From Mycetocola sp. (lineage in GTDB: Bacteria > Actinomycetota > Actinomycetes > Actinomycetales > Microbacteriaceae), in contig NZ_JAODMP010000029.1 in assembly GCF_025464835.1 (NCBI RefSeq), positions 1-64,000 on the forward strand: a stretch of DNA of 64,000 nt. Reading direction: 5' to 3'. The notes beneath the pieces were generated by a model that worked only from the letters and a program-made list of their open reading frames with translations, was not told where the DNA came from and did no database searches. Within the stretch, counting starts at the first letter, position 1. Each line of letters starts with the position of its first letter. The position numbers and the translations under genes were made by a program. Positions 36,589 to 47,614 of the stretch are shown one piece after another.

Positions 36589-37929
36589 ATGACCAACACC
36601 TACCTGATTTCCGGCGCCGCTTTACCAGACGGAACACGAACCGACATTGTGCTCAGGGACGGCGTGCTCGCCGAGCTCGGCACCGGGCTCTCCGCTGCGG
36701 GCGCCCAGCGGATCGACGCAGACGGCCTCGTCGCACTCCCCGGCCTCGTCGACCTGCACACGCACCTCCGCGAGCCCGGCTACGAGCAGAGCGAGACGGT
36801 GCTCACCGGCACCCAGGCCGCAGCGGCCGGCGGCTTCACGGCCGTCTTCGCCATGGCGAACACCTCGCCGGTCGCCGACACCGCAGGGGTCGTCGAGCAG
36901 GAACTCTCCCTGGGGGAGCAGGCGGGCTACGCGACCGTGCAGCCGATCGGCGCCGTGACCGTCGGCCTCGCCGGTGAACAGCTCGCCGAGCTCGGCGCGA
37001 TGGCGTCATCGCGCGCCCGGGTTCGGGTGTTCTCCGACGACGGCGCCTGCGTCTGGGACCCGGTACTCATGCGCCGCGCGCTCGAATACGTGAAATCCTT
37101 CGACGGCGTCATCGCCCAGCACGCCCAGGAGCCACGGCTCACTGTTGGGGCCCAGATGAACGAGGGCGCCGTCTCCGGTGAGCTCGGCCTGACCGGCTGG
37201 CCGGCGGTCGCCGAGGAGTCGATCATCGCCCGCGATGTCCTCCTCGCCGAACATGTCGGCTCGAGCCTGCACATCTGCCACGTTTCCACGGCCGGGTCCG
37301 TCGACGTGCTGCGCTGGGCGAAAGCTCGCGGAATCCGCGTCACCGCCGAGGTCACGCCGCACCACCTGCTTCTCGACGAGGAACTCGTCCGCAGTTTCGA
37401 CGCCCGCTACAAGGTCAACCCGCCGCTCCGCCGCCGGGAGGACGTGCTCGCGCTCCGTGAAGCGCTGGCCGACGGCACCATCGACATCGTCGCCACCGAT
37501 CATGCACCCCACCCGGTGGAGAACAAGGACTGCGAGTGGGATGCCGCAGCGAACGGGATGGTCGGCCTCGAGTCCGCACTCAGCGTCGTCCACGCATCCG
37601 TTGTGCAGACCGGCCAGCTGAACTGGACCGACGTCGCCCGCGTGCTCTCCTCCGAGCCCGCGCGAATCGGACGGATCACCAGCCACGGGCAGGGTCTCGT
37701 CGTCGGAGCTCCCGGGCACGTGACCGTGTACGACCCGTCGGCCAGCCGCGCCTTCGGCACGGCCGACCTCGCCGGGAAAGGCGTGAACTCCCCGTACCTC
37801 GGTCGGACGCTACCCGGCCGAGTGATCGCGACCTTCCACTCGGGTTTCGCGACCGTCCTCGACGGGCAACTCCGCCCGGCAGACGAAGTCGCCGGATCCG
37901 CCGAACAGAGGATGGCCGCCCGTGTCTGA
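36589..37929 (+). CDS. pyrC: Dihydroorotase
   Basis: PyrC cyclises carbamoyl-aspartate to dihydroorotate. The 446-aa amidohydrolase is of the class I (long) type with zinc ligands HTH (H57, H59) in LVDLHTHLREPG, further histidines in LHICHVST and the metal aspartate in VATDHAPH. It starts 3 nt after pyrB and overlaps the next gene by 8 nt. Confidence 0.95.
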   Translation: MTNTYLISGAALPDGTRTDIVLRDGVLAELGTGLSAAGAQRIDADGLVALPGLVDLHTHLREPGYEQSETVLTGTQAAAAGGFTAVFAMANTSPVADTAGVVEQELSLGEQAGYATVQPIGAVTVGLAGEQLAELGAMASSRARVRVFSDDGACVWDPVLMRRALEYVKSFDGVIAQHAQEPRLTVGAQMNEGAVSGELGLTGWPAVAEESIIARDVLLAEHVGSSLHICHVSTAGSVDVLRWAKARGIRVTAEVTPHHLLLDEELVRSFDARYKVNPPLRRREDVLALREALADGTIDIVATDHAPHPVENKDCEWDAAANGMVGLESALSVVHASVVQTGQLNWTDVARVLSSEPARIGRITSHGQGLVVGAPGHVTVYDPSASRAFGTADLAGKGVNSPYLGRTLPGRVIATFHSGFATVLDGQLRPADEVAGSAEQRMAARV

Positions 37930-38464
37930 ACGCCTGATCCCCGCTGCTCTCGTCCTCGCGTTCCTCGCCCTCCTGCTCCTCGGCATGTGGCTCGCCTGGC
38001 GCGCCCGGTCACGTCGTGATGCCGGCGTCGCCGCAGGGCAGCCGCTCCCCGCAGACGGCATCCACCCGATCCTCACGACCGACGTGCTCTATGTCGCGAC
38101 CACGAAAGCCGGGCAGCCGCTCGAACGGCTCGCCATCCGCGGGCTCGCGTTCCGCGCCCGTGGTGAGCTCACCCTCGCCGAGGAGGGTGTCGTCCTCACC
38201 GTCCCCGGCCAGGACCCGATCTTCCTCGCGTCTGCCCAGCTCCGGTCTGCGCAACCGGCAACCTGGACCATCGACCGCGTGGTCGAGTCCGACGGGCTGA
38301 TCGCCCTCGCGTGGCGCTCGGACGAGACGGATGTCGACAGCTACCTCCGCGTGATCGACCCGCCACAGCACAGCCGCGTCCTTTCCACCCTTTCGACCCT
38401 GATCCCCGCGCCGGCCCGCCCAGCGTTCACGGATTCCACGACCTCCACTGAGAGCGAGAAATAA
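37922..38464 (+). CDS. Membrane-anchored PH-like domain protein of the pyr operon
   Basis: This 180-aa protein has one N-terminal transmembrane helix (about 6-26) and a small beta-rich domain (about 45-145) that resembles bacterial PH-like domains. It corresponds in position and layout to Rv1382, which sits between pyrC and carA in mycobacteria. Its function is unknown. The conserved place inside the pyr operon suggests a link to pyrimidine or envelope metabolism, but this is inference. The start is GTG with an 8-nt overlap into pyrC, and its stop overlaps carA (TAATG). Confidence 0.75.
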   Translation: MSERLIPAALVLAFLALLLLGMWLAWRARSRRDAGVAAGQPLPADGIHPILTTDVLYVATTKAGQPLERLAIRGLAFRARGELTLAEEGVVLTVPGQDPIFLASAQLRSAQPATWTIDRVVESDGLIALAWRSDETDVDSYLRVIDPPQHSRVLSTLSTLIPAPARPAFTDSTTSTESEK

Positions 38465-39633
38465 TGAGCAGCTCACCTTTCGGTTCGGCGACACCAGCCG
38501 TCCTCGTCCTCGAGGACGGAAGCCGCTACGTCGGCCGCGCCTACGGCGCCACCGGCAAGACCCTCGGCGAGGCCGTGTTCGCGACCGGGATGACCGGGTA
38601 CCAGGAGACACTCACCGACCCGTCGTACGCCGGGCAGATCGTCCTGATGACCGCACCGCACATCGGTAACACCGGCGTCAACCAGGAGGACATGGAGTCG
38701 AAGCAGATCTGGGTCGCCGGTTTCGTCGTGCGTGACCCGTCTCGTGTCGTCTCCAACTTCCGGGCCGAGGACAGCCTCGACAACGATCTGAGCACGAGCA
38801 GCGTCGTCGGCATCAGCAACATCGACACCCGCGCCGTAACCCGGCACATCCGCGACAAGGGCGCCATGCGCGCCGGAATCTTCTCGGGCGAGTTCTTCGA
38901 GCTCTCCGAGGGGGACCAGCTGGATCAGGTGCGCCAGGGCGCGCCGATGACCGGCATGAACCTCTCCCACGACGTCTCCACGATCGACCCGTACGAAGTA
39001 CCGGCGCAGGGTGAACGGGTCGGTCGCGTTGCCGTTCTCGACCTCGGCATCAAGAAGTCGACGGTGAACTACCTGTCCGAACGGGGCTTCGACGTGCTCG
39101 TGCTGCCGCAGAACGTGACAGCGGAGCACGTGCTCTCGCTCAACCCGGACGCGCTGTTCTTCTCCAACGGACCCGGCGACCCTGCAGCATCCGATGACCA
39201 CGTCACCCTGCTCCGTGAGGTGATGCGGGCCGACGTCCCGTACTTCGGTATCTGCTTCGGCAACCAGCTCCTCGGCCGCGCCCTCGGCTTCGGCACATAC
39301 AAGTTGCCGTTCGGGCACCGCGGCATCAACCAGCCGGTACTGGAGAAGGCGACAGGCAAGGTCGAGATCACCTCACAGAACCACGGTTTCGCCGTCGACC
39401 TGCCGATCGAAGGCGAGCACCAGTCGCCAGAGGGCTTCGGCCGCGTCACCGTCAGCCACTACAGCCTCAACGACCAGGTCGTCGAAGGACTCGCCTGCCT
39501 CGACATTCCCGCGTTCAGCGTGCAGTACCACCCGGAGGCGGCCGCAGGGCCGAACGACGCCAACCACCTCTTCGACCGTTTCCGTGACCTTGTCATCTCG
39601 AACCGGTCCAACACAGCAGGAGACAACAACTAA
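38464..39633 (+). CDS. carA: Carbamoyl-phosphate synthase small subunit
   Basis: CarA hydrolyses glutamine and passes ammonia to CarB. The 389-aa product has an N-terminal CPSase small domain and a class I amidotransferase domain with nucleophile C264 (GICFGNQ) and H356/E358 (YHPEA). Its stop overlaps carB (TAATG), which ensures equal subunit synthesis. Carbamoyl phosphate serves both pyrimidine and arginine synthesis, yet the pair is placed under the PyrR-controlled operon. Confidence 0.97.
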   Translation: MSSSPFGSATPAVLVLEDGSRYVGRAYGATGKTLGEAVFATGMTGYQETLTDPSYAGQIVLMTAPHIGNTGVNQEDMESKQIWVAGFVVRDPSRVVSNFRAEDSLDNDLSTSSVVGISNIDTRAVTRHIRDKGAMRAGIFSGEFFELSEGDQLDQVRQGAPMTGMNLSHDVSTIDPYEVPAQGERVGRVAVLDLGIKKSTVNYLSERGFDVLVLPQNVTAEHVLSLNPDALFFSNGPGDPAASDDHVTLLREVMRADVPYFGICFGNQLLGRALGFGTYKLPFGHRGINQPVLEKATGKVEITSQNHGFAVDLPIEGEHQSPEGFGRVTVSHYSLNDQVVEGLACLDIPAFSVQYHPEAAAGPNDANHLFDRFRDLVISNRSNTAGDNN

Positions 39634-42600
39634 TGCCAAAGCGCGACGATATTTCCAGCGTCCTTGTCATCGGCTCAGGTCCGATCGTCATCGGCCAGGC
39701 GGCCGAATTCGACTACTCAGGCACCCAGGCATGCCGTGTTCTCCGTGAAGAGGGCGTCCGCGTCATCCTCGTGAACTCGAACCCGGCCACGATCATGACC
39801 GATCCCGACTTCGCCGACGCCACATACATCGAACCGATCACCTGGGAAGTCCTCGAGACCATCATCGCGAAGGAGAAGCCGGATGCCATCCTGCCCACTC
39901 TCGGCGGCCAGACGGCACTGAACGCAGCGATCCAGCTGCACGAGCACGGCATCCTGGAGAAGTACGATGTCGAACTGATCGGCGCGAACTTCGAGGCGAT
40001 CAACAAGGGTGAAGACCGCCAGATCTTCAAGGACCTCGTTCTCGAGTGCGGCGCTGACGTCGCCAAGTCGTACATCGCGCACACCGTCGATGAAGCCGTC
40101 GGTTTCGCCGAGGACCTCGGCTACCCCCTCGTCATCCGGCCGTCGTTCACCATGGGCGGACTCGGTTCAGGCTTCGCCTACACCCGCGACGAACTCGTGC
40201 GCATGGTCACCGACGGCCTGCACCAGAGCCCGACCACCGAGGTCCTGCTCGAGGAGTCGATCCTCGGCTGGAAGGAATACGAGCTCGAGCTCATGCGCGA
40301 CACGGCCGACAACACCGTCGTCGTCTGCTCCATCGAGAACGTCGACCCGGTCGGCGTGCACACCGGTGATTCGATCACCGTCGCCCCGGCTCTCACCCTC
40401 ACCGACCGCGAGTACCAGAAGCTCCGCGACATCGGCATCGACATCATCCGCGCCGTCGGCGTCGACACCGGCGGCTGCAACATCCAGTTCGCCATCGACC
40501 CGGCGGACGGCCGCATCATCGTCATCGAAATGAACCCGCGGGTGTCACGATCGAGCGCCCTGGCGTCGAAGGCGACGGGATTCCCGATCGCGAAGATCGC
40601 CGCCAAGCTCGCGATCGGCTACCACCTCGACGAGATCCCGAACGACATCACGAAGGTGACGCCGGCAAGCTTCGAGCCGACGCTCGACTACGTCGTCGTC
40701 AAGGTTCCGCGGTTCGCCTTCGAGAAGTTCCCCGCTGCGGATGCCACGCTCACCACCACCATGAAGTCCGTCGGCGAGGCGATGGCCATCGGCCGGAACT
40801 TCGCGACGGCGCTGCAGAAGGCGCTGCGATCACTCGAGAAACGCGGCTCGAGCTTCCACTGGGGTGAGGAGAACCGCTCGGTCGAAGAACTCCTCAAGGT
40901 TGCCGCCGTCCCGACCGACGGCCGGATCGTCGTCGTGCAGCAGGCCCTGCGCCTCGGCGCGACTCCCGAGCAGCTGTTCGAGGCCACGAAGATCGATCCA
41001 TGGTTCCTCGACCAGATCGTGTTGATCAACGAGGTCGCCGATTACATCCGGGATGCCGCCAGGCTCGACACCGACGTGCTCACCACCGCGAAGAACCACG
41101 GCTTCTCCGACGTGCAGATCGGACAGCTCCGCGGATTCGGCGAGGCCGAAGTACGTGAGGTCCGCCACATCCTCGACGTGCGCCCCGTGTTCAAGACCGT
41201 CGACACCTGCGCGGGGGAGTTCCCTGCGCTCACGCCGTACCACTACTCCAGCTACGACCAGGAGACGGAGGTCACCCCGTCCGACCGCCGCAAGGTCGTC
41301 ATCCTCGGCTCAGGGCCGAACCGGATCGGCCAGGGAATCGAATTCGACTACTCCTGCGTCCACGCCTCGTTTGCACTGCGCGACGCCGGGTTCGAGACGA
41401 TCATGATCAACTGCAACCCGGAGACCGTCTCGACGGACTACGACACCAGCGACCGGCTCTACTTCGAACCGCTGACCCTCGAGGACGTCCTTGAGGTGAT
41501 CCACGCCGAGAGCGCCGCCGGCGAGCTCGTCGGCGTCGTCGTGCAGCTCGGCGGGCAGACCGCCCTTGGTCTCGCCGCCGGACTCAAGGCCGCAGGCATC
41601 CCGATCCTGGGAACCACACCGGAGGCGATCAACTCCGCTGAGGAGCGCGGCGAATTCTCGACGATCCTCGACAACGCCGGGCTGCTCGCCCCGAAGAACG
41701 GCACGGCAACCGAAGTGAACGGCGCCGTCACGATCGCAGAAGACATCGGCTACCCCGTACTCGTCCGGCCCAGCTTCGTGCTCGGCGGCCGCGGAATGGA
41801 GATCGTCTACGACAGTGCATCCCTCCGGGACTACTTCCTCCGGATGGATGATCAGGGCATCATCGGCCCCCAGCATCCGCTGCTGGTGGACCGGTTCCTC
41901 GACGACGCCATCGAAATCGACGTCGACGCACTCTACGACGGAACCGAACTGTACATCGGCGGCGTGATGGAGCACATCGAAGAGGCCGGCATCCACTCCG
42001 GCGACTCGAGCTGCACCCTGCCCCCGATCTCTCTCGGCCGTACCCAGATCGACCAGGTACGCGACGCGACGCTCGCCATCGCGAAGGGCATCGGCGTGCA
42101 GGGGCTGCTCAACGTTCAGTTCGCCATCGGTGCAGGGATCCTCTACGTGCTTGAAGCGAACCCGAGGGCGTCCCGCACCGTGCCGTTCGTCTCCAAGGCG
42201 CTCGGTATCCCGCTGGCGAAGGCCGCCTCGCTCGTGATGACCGGCGCGACCATCGCCGAACTCAAGGAGTCCGGTCTGCTGCCCCCGGTCGACGGGTCAC
42301 GCGTCCCGATGGACTCCCCGGTCTCCGTGAAGGAAGCCGTTCTGCCGTTCAAGCGTTTCCGGACGAAGGACGGCCGGATCGTCGACTCCATCCTCGGCCC
42401 GGAGATGCGGTCGACCGGTGAGGTCATGGGAATCGACAAGAACTTCCCACGCGCCTTCGCCAAGAGCCAGACGGCGGCGTACGGCGGCATCCCCCTCACC
42501 GGTTCCGTATTCGTCTCGGTCTCCGACCGCGACAAGCGTTCCATCGTCCTGCCGATCCTCCGTCTCCAGGAGTTCGGTTACGAGATCCTCGCCACGGTGG

Positions 42601-42926
42601 GTACAGCAGAGATCCTCAACCGCAACGGCATCTCAGCGCGGACCGTCCGCAAGTTCAGCGAAGGGGACGAGTCCGAGCTGGGCGAACCGTCGATCGTCGA
42701 GCTGATCAACCGCCACGAGGTCGACATCGTCATCAACACCCCGTCCGGCCGCAGCGGCCGGGCAGACGGGTACGAGATCCGAGCCGCCGCCGTTGCCGAA
42801 GACAAGCCACTGTTCACCACCATCGCTGAGCTCACTGCGGCGGTCGCCTCGATCGAAGCGGTGCGCAACGGCTTCGAGGTCCGCTCACTCCAGGAGTACG
42901 CCGAGGACCGGGCGCTGCGCGCATGA
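39633..42926 (+). CDS. carB: Carbamoyl-phosphate synthase large subunit
   Basis: CarB makes carbamoyl phosphate from bicarbonate, ammonia and two ATP. The 1,097-aa product shows the two homologous ATP-grasp halves. The first starts [21 protein letters not shown] and the second [21 protein letters not shown]. An oligomerisation segment lies between them, and a C-terminal MGS-like allosteric domain lies after about residue 940. Size and order are standard. It overlaps pyrF by 4 nt. Confidence 0.98.
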   Translation: MPKRDDISSVLVIGSGPIVIGQAAEFDYSGTQACRVLREEGVRVILVNSNPATIMTDPDFADATYIEPITWEVLETIIAKEKPDAILPTLGGQTALNAAIQLHEHGILEKYDVELIGANFEAINKGEDRQIFKDLVLECGADVAKSYIAHTVDEAVGFAEDLGYPLVIRPSFTMGGLGSGFAYTRDELVRMVTDGLHQSPTTEVLLEESILGWKEYELELMRDTADNTVVVCSIENVDPVGVHTGDSITVAPALTLTDREYQKLRDIGIDIIRAVGVDTGGCNIQFAIDPADGRIIVIEMNPRVSRSSALASKATGFPIAKIAAKLAIGYHLDEIPNDITKVTPASFEPTLDYVVVKVPRFAFEKFPAADATLTTTMKSVGEAMAIGRNFATALQKALRSLEKRGSSFHWGEENRSVEELLKVAAVPTDGRIVVVQQALRLGATPEQLFEATKIDPWFLDQIVLINEVADYIRDAARLDTDVLTTAKNHGFSDVQIGQLRGFGEAEVREVRHILDVRPVFKTVDTCAGEFPALTPYHYSSYDQETEVTPSDRRKVVILGSGPNRIGQGIEFDYSCVHASFALRDAGFETIMINCNPETVSTDYDTSDRLYFEPLTLEDVLEVIHAESAAGELVGVVVQLGGQTALGLAAGLKAAGIPILGTTPEAINSAEERGEFSTILDNAGLLAPKNGTATEVNGAVTIAEDIGYPVLVRPSFVLGGRGMEIVYDSASLRDYFLRMDDQGIIGPQHPLLVDRFLDDAIEIDVDALYDGTELYIGGVMEHIEEAGIHSGDSSCTLPPISLGRTQIDQVRDATLAIAKGIGVQGLLNVQFAIGAGILYVLEANPRASRTVPFVSKALGIPLAKAASLVMTGATIAELKESGLLPPVDGSRVPMDSPVSVKEAVLPFKRFRTKDGRIVDSILGPEMRSTGEVMGIDKNFPRAFAKSQTAAYGGIPLTGSVFVSVSDRDKRSIVLPILRLQEFGYEILATVGTAEILNRNGISARTVRKFSEGDESELGEPSIVELINRHEVDIVINTPSGRSGRADGYEIRAAAVAEDKPLFTTIAELTAAVASIEAVRNGFEVRSLQEYAEDRALRA

Positions 42927-43765
42927 CGCTCGGTTTCGCCAATCGCCTGGCCGGCGTTTTCGCCGGCCAGGGCAGGCTGTGTGTCGGCATCGACCCGCAC
43001 GCCTGGCTCCTGTCGGAGTGGAACCTTCCGGACAACGCAGCGGGCGCGCGGGAGTTCGGGTTGCGCGTCGTCGACGCCGCCGCCGGGCTCGCCGGCATCG
43101 TCAAACCCCAGGTGGCCTTCTTCGAACGCTTCGGTTCCCGCGGTTTCGACGCGCTCGAACAGGTGATCCGGGACGCGCGTGACCGCGGCATCCTCGTGAT
43201 CGCAGACGCCAAACGCGGCGACGTCGGTTCCAGCGTCGACGCCTACGGGGAGACCTGGCTTGGCGGCGGATCACCCCTTGAGTCGGATGCGGTCACGCTG
43301 AACCCGTTCCAGGGGGTCGGCGCGCTGTCGGGCCCGTTCGCGCTGGCCGAGAGCAACGGGAAGGGCGTCTTCGTTCTCGCCGCCACCTCGAACCCGGAGG
43401 GGATCGCCGGTCAGAAGGCGAAACTGGCCTCCGGCCAGACCGTGGCGCGGAGTATCCTCGACGAGGTGACCACGTGGAATACAGCGCACACGACCGGGCT
43501 GCTCGGCAACGTCGGCGTGGTCCTCGGGGCGACCCTCGACCTCTCCGGTTTCGAACTCGGCAGTGTCCCCATCCCGGCGCCACCGGTGTTGGCACCGGGA
43601 TTCGGCCACCAGGGCGCATCCGTCTCAGAACTGAAAACCATCTACGGGGACCTCGCCGACGGCGTGATCGTCTCCGAGTCCCGTGCACTCCTTGCGGCAG
43701 GTCCTGGTGGCATCCGCCAGGCCATCGCCGCCCGAGCAGAAGAGGTGAGGCTCGCCAGTGGCTGA
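42923..43765 (+). CDS. pyrF: Orotidine 5'-phosphate decarboxylase, type 2
   Basis: PyrF decarboxylates OMP to UMP, the last step of the pathway. At 280 aa, with [11 protein letters not shown] (catalytic K97 in the DxKxxD array), it belongs to the longer type 2 subfamily found in mycobacteria and myxobacteria rather than the 230-aa type. pyrD and pyrE are not in this window. It is the last pyr gene and overlaps the IHF-gmk gene by 8 nt. Confidence 0.95.
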   Translation: MTLGFANRLAGVFAGQGRLCVGIDPHAWLLSEWNLPDNAAGAREFGLRVVDAAAGLAGIVKPQVAFFERFGSRGFDALEQVIRDARDRGILVIADAKRGDVGSSVDAYGETWLGGGSPLESDAVTLNPFQGVGALSGPFALAESNGKGVFVLAATSNPEGIAGQKAKLASGQTVARSILDEVTTWNTAHTTGLLGNVGVVLGATLDLSGFELGSVPIPAPPVLAPGFGHQGASVSELKTIYGDLADGVIVSESRALLAAGPGGIRQAIAARAEEVRLASG

Positions 43766-44687
43766 ACCGACCGACCGAACACCACCAGAGGTTGACCGCG
43801 TCGCGGCCTCACGCGCCGCCGTCGAAGCCCGCCGCGCCCGTGCGGCCCTGAAAAACGCCATCGCGGACGGCTCGGTTACCGCGCTGTCCGTCCTGGACGA
43901 CGGGCTGGAGAACCCGGAGGGCGTCGCAGGCCGCATGCGGGTCACGGACTTCCTGCTGAGCGTCCCGGCCATCGGCCGGACGAAGCTTGCCCGCATCCTC
44001 GAGGACCTGGGGATCTCTCCTTCCAAACGGATCGGCGGTCTCGGCCACAACCAGCGTGTCCGCCTGCGCACCTTCATCATCGATCGGGAGGCTCGGAACC
44101 GCGGCAGGCGAAAGAGCCGCCTCGTCGTTCTCGCCGGCCCAACAGCTGTCGGCAAGGGGACGGTGGCCACGCACATCCGTGAGAATTACCCGGACGTGCT
44201 GCTGTCGGTTTCAGCGACGACCCGAGCCCCCCGGCCGGGAGAGGTCGAAGGTGTGAACTACTTCTTCGTCGACGACCAGGAATTCGACAGGCTCATCGCC
44301 GATCACGAGCTGCTCGAGCACGCGACGGTCCACAACGCCTACCGTTACGGCACACCACGCGCTCCGATCGAGAGGGCGCTCAGCCACGGCAACAGCGTTT
44401 TGCTCGAGATCGACATCCAGGGCGCACGGCAGGTGCGTGAGGCCATGCCGGAGGCGACTCTTGTCTTCCTCCTGCCGCCGAGCTGGGACGAACTCGTCCG
44501 CCGTCTGGTCGGCCGGGGGACCGAAGGCGCCGAGGAACGCGAACGCCGTCTCAGCACCGCGAAGCACGAATTGGCGGCCCAAAACGAGTTCGATTACCGG
44601 GTCGTGAACCGCACCGTGGCCGAAGCGGCCCGGGAGGTCGTAGACTTGATGCAGACTCGCGGCCCGTCAGCTGCCCTCAAGGCGTGA
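43758..44687 (+). CDS. gmk: Actinobacterial IHF (mIHF) domain fused to guanylate kinase
   Basis: The 309-aa product has two parts. Residues about 1-110 match the actinobacterial integration host factor: a helical start [18 protein letters not shown] and the helix-two-turn-helix region [19 protein letters not shown] followed by GLGHNQR. Residues about 120-309 are a complete guanylate kinase (GMP + ATP to GDP) with P-loop GPTAVGKG at 127-134, [19 protein letters not shown] and [12 protein letters not shown]. In mycobacteria mihF and gmk are adjacent separate genes; here one continuous frame joins them with a basic linker. It starts with GTG inside pyrF. I see no internal stop or frameshift. Confidence 0.93.
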   Translation: MAEPTDRTPPEVDRVAASRAAVEARRARAALKNAIADGSVTALSVLDDGLENPEGVAGRMRVTDFLLSVPAIGRTKLARILEDLGISPSKRIGGLGHNQRVRLRTFIIDREARNRGRRKSRLVVLAGPTAVGKGTVATHIRENYPDVLLSVSATTRAPRPGEVEGVNYFFVDDQEFDRLIADHELLEHATVHNAYRYGTPRAPIERALSHGNSVLLEIDIQGARQVREAMPEATLVFLLPPSWDELVRRLVGRGTEGAEERERRLSTAKHELAAQNEFDYRVVNRTVAEAAREVVDLMQTRGPSAALKA

Positions 44688-44750
44688 CTCGCGCCGCCGA
44701 CAGACCTCTGTTTCTTCAATCCGCAACACACGAGGAGTGTGACTTCAGTT

Positions 44751-45008
44751 ATGGCTGAAAAGCCCAAGGGAATCATTGACCCGCCCATCGACGACCTGCT
44801 TTCCAAGGTCGACTCCAAGTACGCTCTGGTGATCTTCGCTTCCAAGCGTGCCCGCCAGATCAACGACTACTACTCCGACCTGCACGAAGGCAGCCTCTTC
44901 GACAACGTCGGCCCGCTCGTCGACTCACACGTCGAAGACAAGCCGCTCTCCGTCGCACTCCACGAAATCAACGAGGACAAGCTCGTCCTGCGTCCCATCG
45001 TCGAGTAA
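44751..45008 (+). CDS. rpoZ: DNA-directed RNA polymerase omega subunit
   Basis: Omega stabilises the beta' subunit and supports RNA polymerase assembly. The 85-aa product contains [30 protein letters not shown], typical of actinobacterial RpoZ (VxxKY and RARQI). ATG at 44751 gives the normal N-terminus. GTG at 44739 is in frame but sits almost on the GAGGAG ribosome site, so it is less likely. The gmk-rpoZ-coaBC-metK order is conserved. Confidence 0.94.
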   Translation: MAEKPKGIIDPPIDDLLSKVDSKYALVIFASKRARQINDYYSDLHEGSLFDNVGPLVDSHVEDKPLSVALHEINEDKLVLRPIVE

Positions 45009-45023
45009 CACATCGTCACCCCG

Positions 45024-46241
45024 ATGACAGGTTCTCTGAATGTCGTTGTCGGCATAACGGGTGGCATCGCCGCATACAAAGCGGTCGGTGTCATCCGTTC
45101 TTTCGTTCTCGCGGGGCATCGGGTCCAGGTGGTCGCCACCCAGGGTGCGCTCCGATTCGTCGGCAGGCCGACCCTCGAAGCAATTTCACGCAACCCGGTG
45201 CACACCGAACTCTACGAAGGTGTCGCTGAAGTACGCCACGTCGCCATCGGCCAGGCCGCTGATCTCATCGTCATCGCCCCGGCGACGGCGAACACGATCG
45301 CCCGTCTCGCCTCAGGCCTCGCCGACGACCTGCTGGGCAACACGGTGCTCGCCAGCACCGCTCCGGTGGTGATCGCTCCAGCGATGCACACCGAGATGTG
45401 GCAGAACCCGGCCACCCAGGCCAACATCGCCACCCTGCGCTCCCGCGGGGTCACGGTCGTCGGACCGGCGAGCGGCCAGCTCACCGGCACAGACTCCGGG
45501 CCAGGCCGGATGGAAGAACCCGAGACGATCGTGCAGGCAGCTCTCGCCGCCGTGAGACCTGCCGGGGACCTCACCGGTACCCGCATCGTGATCACGGCAG
45601 GCGGAACCCGCGAAGCGCTCGACCCGGTCCGGTTCCTCGGCAACCGCTCCAGTGGCAAACAGGGTGTCGCTCTCGCGACCGCGGCGGTTCGCCGCGGCGC
45701 CTCGGTGACCCTCATCGCCTCCCACCTCGACGTGACCCCGCCAGACGGGGTCACCCTGGTTTCCGCGCCGAGCGCCACTGAGCTCCAGCACGCCGTGACG
45801 GATGCCGCCGGCGCGGCAGACATCATCATCATGGCTGCCGCTGTCTCCGACTACCGGCCGGCCGAGGTTCGTGACACCAAAATCAAGAAGGGGGACACCG
45901 GGAACGAACTCACCCTTCGACTCGTGCAGAACCCCGACATCCTGGCTGGGCTCGCAGCATCCGCCCGGCCGGACCAGGTCATCGTCGGCTTCGCCGCTGA
46001 GACGGCGCCCGCAGAGGACGAGCTGCTCGCGCTCGGCCGGGCGAAGCTCGAGCGCAAGGGATGCGACTTCCTCGTGGTCAACCGGGTCGGCTGGAACGAG
46101 GGCTTCGCACTCGACACCAACACGGTCGTCGTGCTCGCGAGGGGCGGAAAGCTCGCCTTGGAAGCATCCGGCAGCAAATTGGAGGTCGCCGATCGGATCC
46201 TCGACGCCGTGACCGGTCACGTACCTGCACCGGTGGCCTGA
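45024..46241 (+). CDS. coaBC: Phosphopantothenoylcysteine decarboxylase / phosphopantothenate-cysteine ligase
   Basis: CoaBC carries out two successive steps of coenzyme A synthesis. The 405-aa product has an N-terminal flavin-dependent decarboxylase (CoaC) with VVGITGGIAAYKA and the PAMHTEMW motif. The C-terminal CTP-dependent ligase (CoaB), from about residue 187, carries ITAGGTREALDPVR and MAAAVSDYRP. It lies 15 nt after rpoZ. The fused arrangement is usual. Confidence 0.96.
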   Translation: MTGSLNVVVGITGGIAAYKAVGVIRSFVLAGHRVQVVATQGALRFVGRPTLEAISRNPVHTELYEGVAEVRHVAIGQAADLIVIAPATANTIARLASGLADDLLGNTVLASTAPVVIAPAMHTEMWQNPATQANIATLRSRGVTVVGPASGQLTGTDSGPGRMEEPETIVQAALAAVRPAGDLTGTRIVITAGGTREALDPVRFLGNRSSGKQGVALATAAVRRGASVTLIASHLDVTPPDGVTLVSAPSATELQHAVTDAAGAADIIIMAAAVSDYRPAEVRDTKIKKGDTGNELTLRLVQNPDILAGLAASARPDQVIVGFAAETAPAEDELLALGRAKLERKGCDFLVVNRVGWNEGFALDTNTVVVLARGGKLALEASGSKLEVADRILDAVTGHVPAPVA

Positions 46242-46276
46242 CCACCGCGCGCGCCGGGCTCCCACCGTCGCGGCGA

Positions 46277-46386
46277 TATAGTGGGAAAGGCTCTCACAGC
46301 CGCAGGATGTCAGTGGTCGAAGCGACACTGAACTGCGGGAAGCCCTCCCGAACCCTTGTTTTCGCCCCGTACCTTATGGAGTTGGT
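46277..46386 (+). promoter_or_regulatory. metK promoter and structured leader, candidate cis-regulatory RNA
   Basis: TATAGT at 46277-46282 predicts a start near 46289 and a leader of about 97 nt. One fold nests GGCU 46289-46292 / AGCC 46341-46344, CCGCAG 46300-46305 / CUGCGG 46333-46338, UCAGUG 46310-46315 / CACUGA 46326-46331 and UCG/CGA. A second, exclusive fold uses GGCU/AGCC 46298-46301 and CGGGA 46336-46340 / UCCCG 46346-46350, the last followed by ACCCTTGTTTT. This looks like a switch. It does not match the SAM riboswitch consensus patterns I know. Confidence 0.5.
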
Positions 46387-47580
46387 ATGACGCATCTGCG
46401 CCTGTTTACCTCGGAATCCGTCACTGAAGGGCACCCGGACAAAGTCTGCGACCAGATCTCAGACAGCATCCTGGATGCCATGCTCGAACAGGACCCGGAC
46501 AGCCGCGTTGCCGTCGAAACCCTCGTCACCACCGGTCTCGTGCACGTTGCCGGTGAGGTCACAACCGAGGCATACGTCGAGATTCCGGCACTGATCCGCG
46601 AGCTCGTCACCTCGATCGGCTACAACCACTCCGACGTCGGCTTCGACGGCGCCTCCTGCGGCGTCTCCGTCTCGATCGGGCAGCAGTCCCCTGACATCGC
46701 ACAGGGAGTCGATGACGCCTTCGAATCCCGTGAACTGGCCAGCTCCGACACGCTCGATCACCAGGGTGCGGGAGACCAGGGGATCATGTTCGGCTTCGCG
46801 ACGACCGAGACCCCGCAGCTCATGCCGGTGCCCGGCTGGATCGCACACCGTCTCGCTGAACGGCTCTCCGCCGTGCGCAAGTCAGGCGAACTCGGTTACC
46901 TCCGTCCTGACGGCAAAACTCAGGCGACGATCGGTTACGACGGAATCACGCCGCGCAGCGTCGAAACCGTTGTACTCTCCACCCAGCACGAGGACGGGAT
47001 CGCCCTCGACCGGTTGCGCGCAGACATCGAGGAGCTCGTCATCCGCCCGGTCCTCGACGGTGTGGACCTCGACACATCCAACGTGAACTTCCTGATCAAC
47101 CCCACCGGTCGTTTCGTCATCGGAGGCCCTGCCGGCGACGCGGGGCTCACCGGCCGCAAGATCATCATCGACACCTACGGCGGAGCCGCCCGCCACGGCG
47201 GCGGAGCGTTCAGCGGCAAGGATCCATCGAAAGTCGACCGCTCGGCCGCCTACGCGATGCGCTGGGTGGCCAAGAACGCGGTCGCAGCGGGCTTCGCCGA
47301 CAAGCTCGAAGTGCAGGTCGCCTATGCGATCGGCAAGGCCGCACCGGTCGGGTTGTATGTGGAGACCTTCGGTACCGCGAAGGTGTCAGAGGAGACGATC
47401 GTCGACGCCATCCGTGAGGTCTTCGATCTGCGGCCGGCAGCCATCGTCCGTGACCTCGATCTGAAGCGACCGATCTACGCCGCCACCGCCGCGTACGGGC
47501 ATTTCGGCCGGGAGTTGCCCGACTTCACCTGGGAACGGCTCGACAAGGTCTCGGACCTGCGAAGCGCCGCACGACTCTGA
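46387..47580 (+). CDS. metK: S-adenosylmethionine synthase
   Basis: MetK makes SAM from methionine and ATP. The 397-aa product has the signatures [14 protein letters not shown] near residue 13, [10 protein letters not shown] (flexible-loop region) and [22 protein letters not shown] at 46387 follows GGAGTTGGT. It has its own promoter and a 5' UTR with competing hairpins, so expression may respond to a metabolite. priA follows. Confidence 0.97.
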   Translation: MTHLRLFTSESVTEGHPDKVCDQISDSILDAMLEQDPDSRVAVETLVTTGLVHVAGEVTTEAYVEIPALIRELVTSIGYNHSDVGFDGASCGVSVSIGQQSPDIAQGVDDAFESRELASSDTLDHQGAGDQGIMFGFATTETPQLMPVPGWIAHRLAERLSAVRKSGELGYLRPDGKTQATIGYDGITPRSVETVVLSTQHEDGIALDRLRADIEELVIRPVLDGVDLDTSNVNFLINPTGRFVIGGPAGDAGLTGRKIIIDTYGGAARHGGGAFSGKDPSKVDRSAAYAMRWVAKNAVAAGFADKLEVQVAYAIGKAAPVGLYVETFGTAKVSEETIVDAIREVFDLRPAAIVRDLDLKRPIYAATAAYGHFGRELPDFTWERLDKVSDLRSAARL

Positions 47581-47614
47581 GTTGCCGGAAGCGGACGTTG
47601 ATCAGAGGCGTGAC

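Noticed and set aside
46289-46386. Known SAM riboswitch upstream of metK
   Set aside because: The conserved cores that I know for the SAM-I, SAM-IV, SAM-II and SAM-III/VI classes are not visible. Without a covariance search I cannot assign a class.
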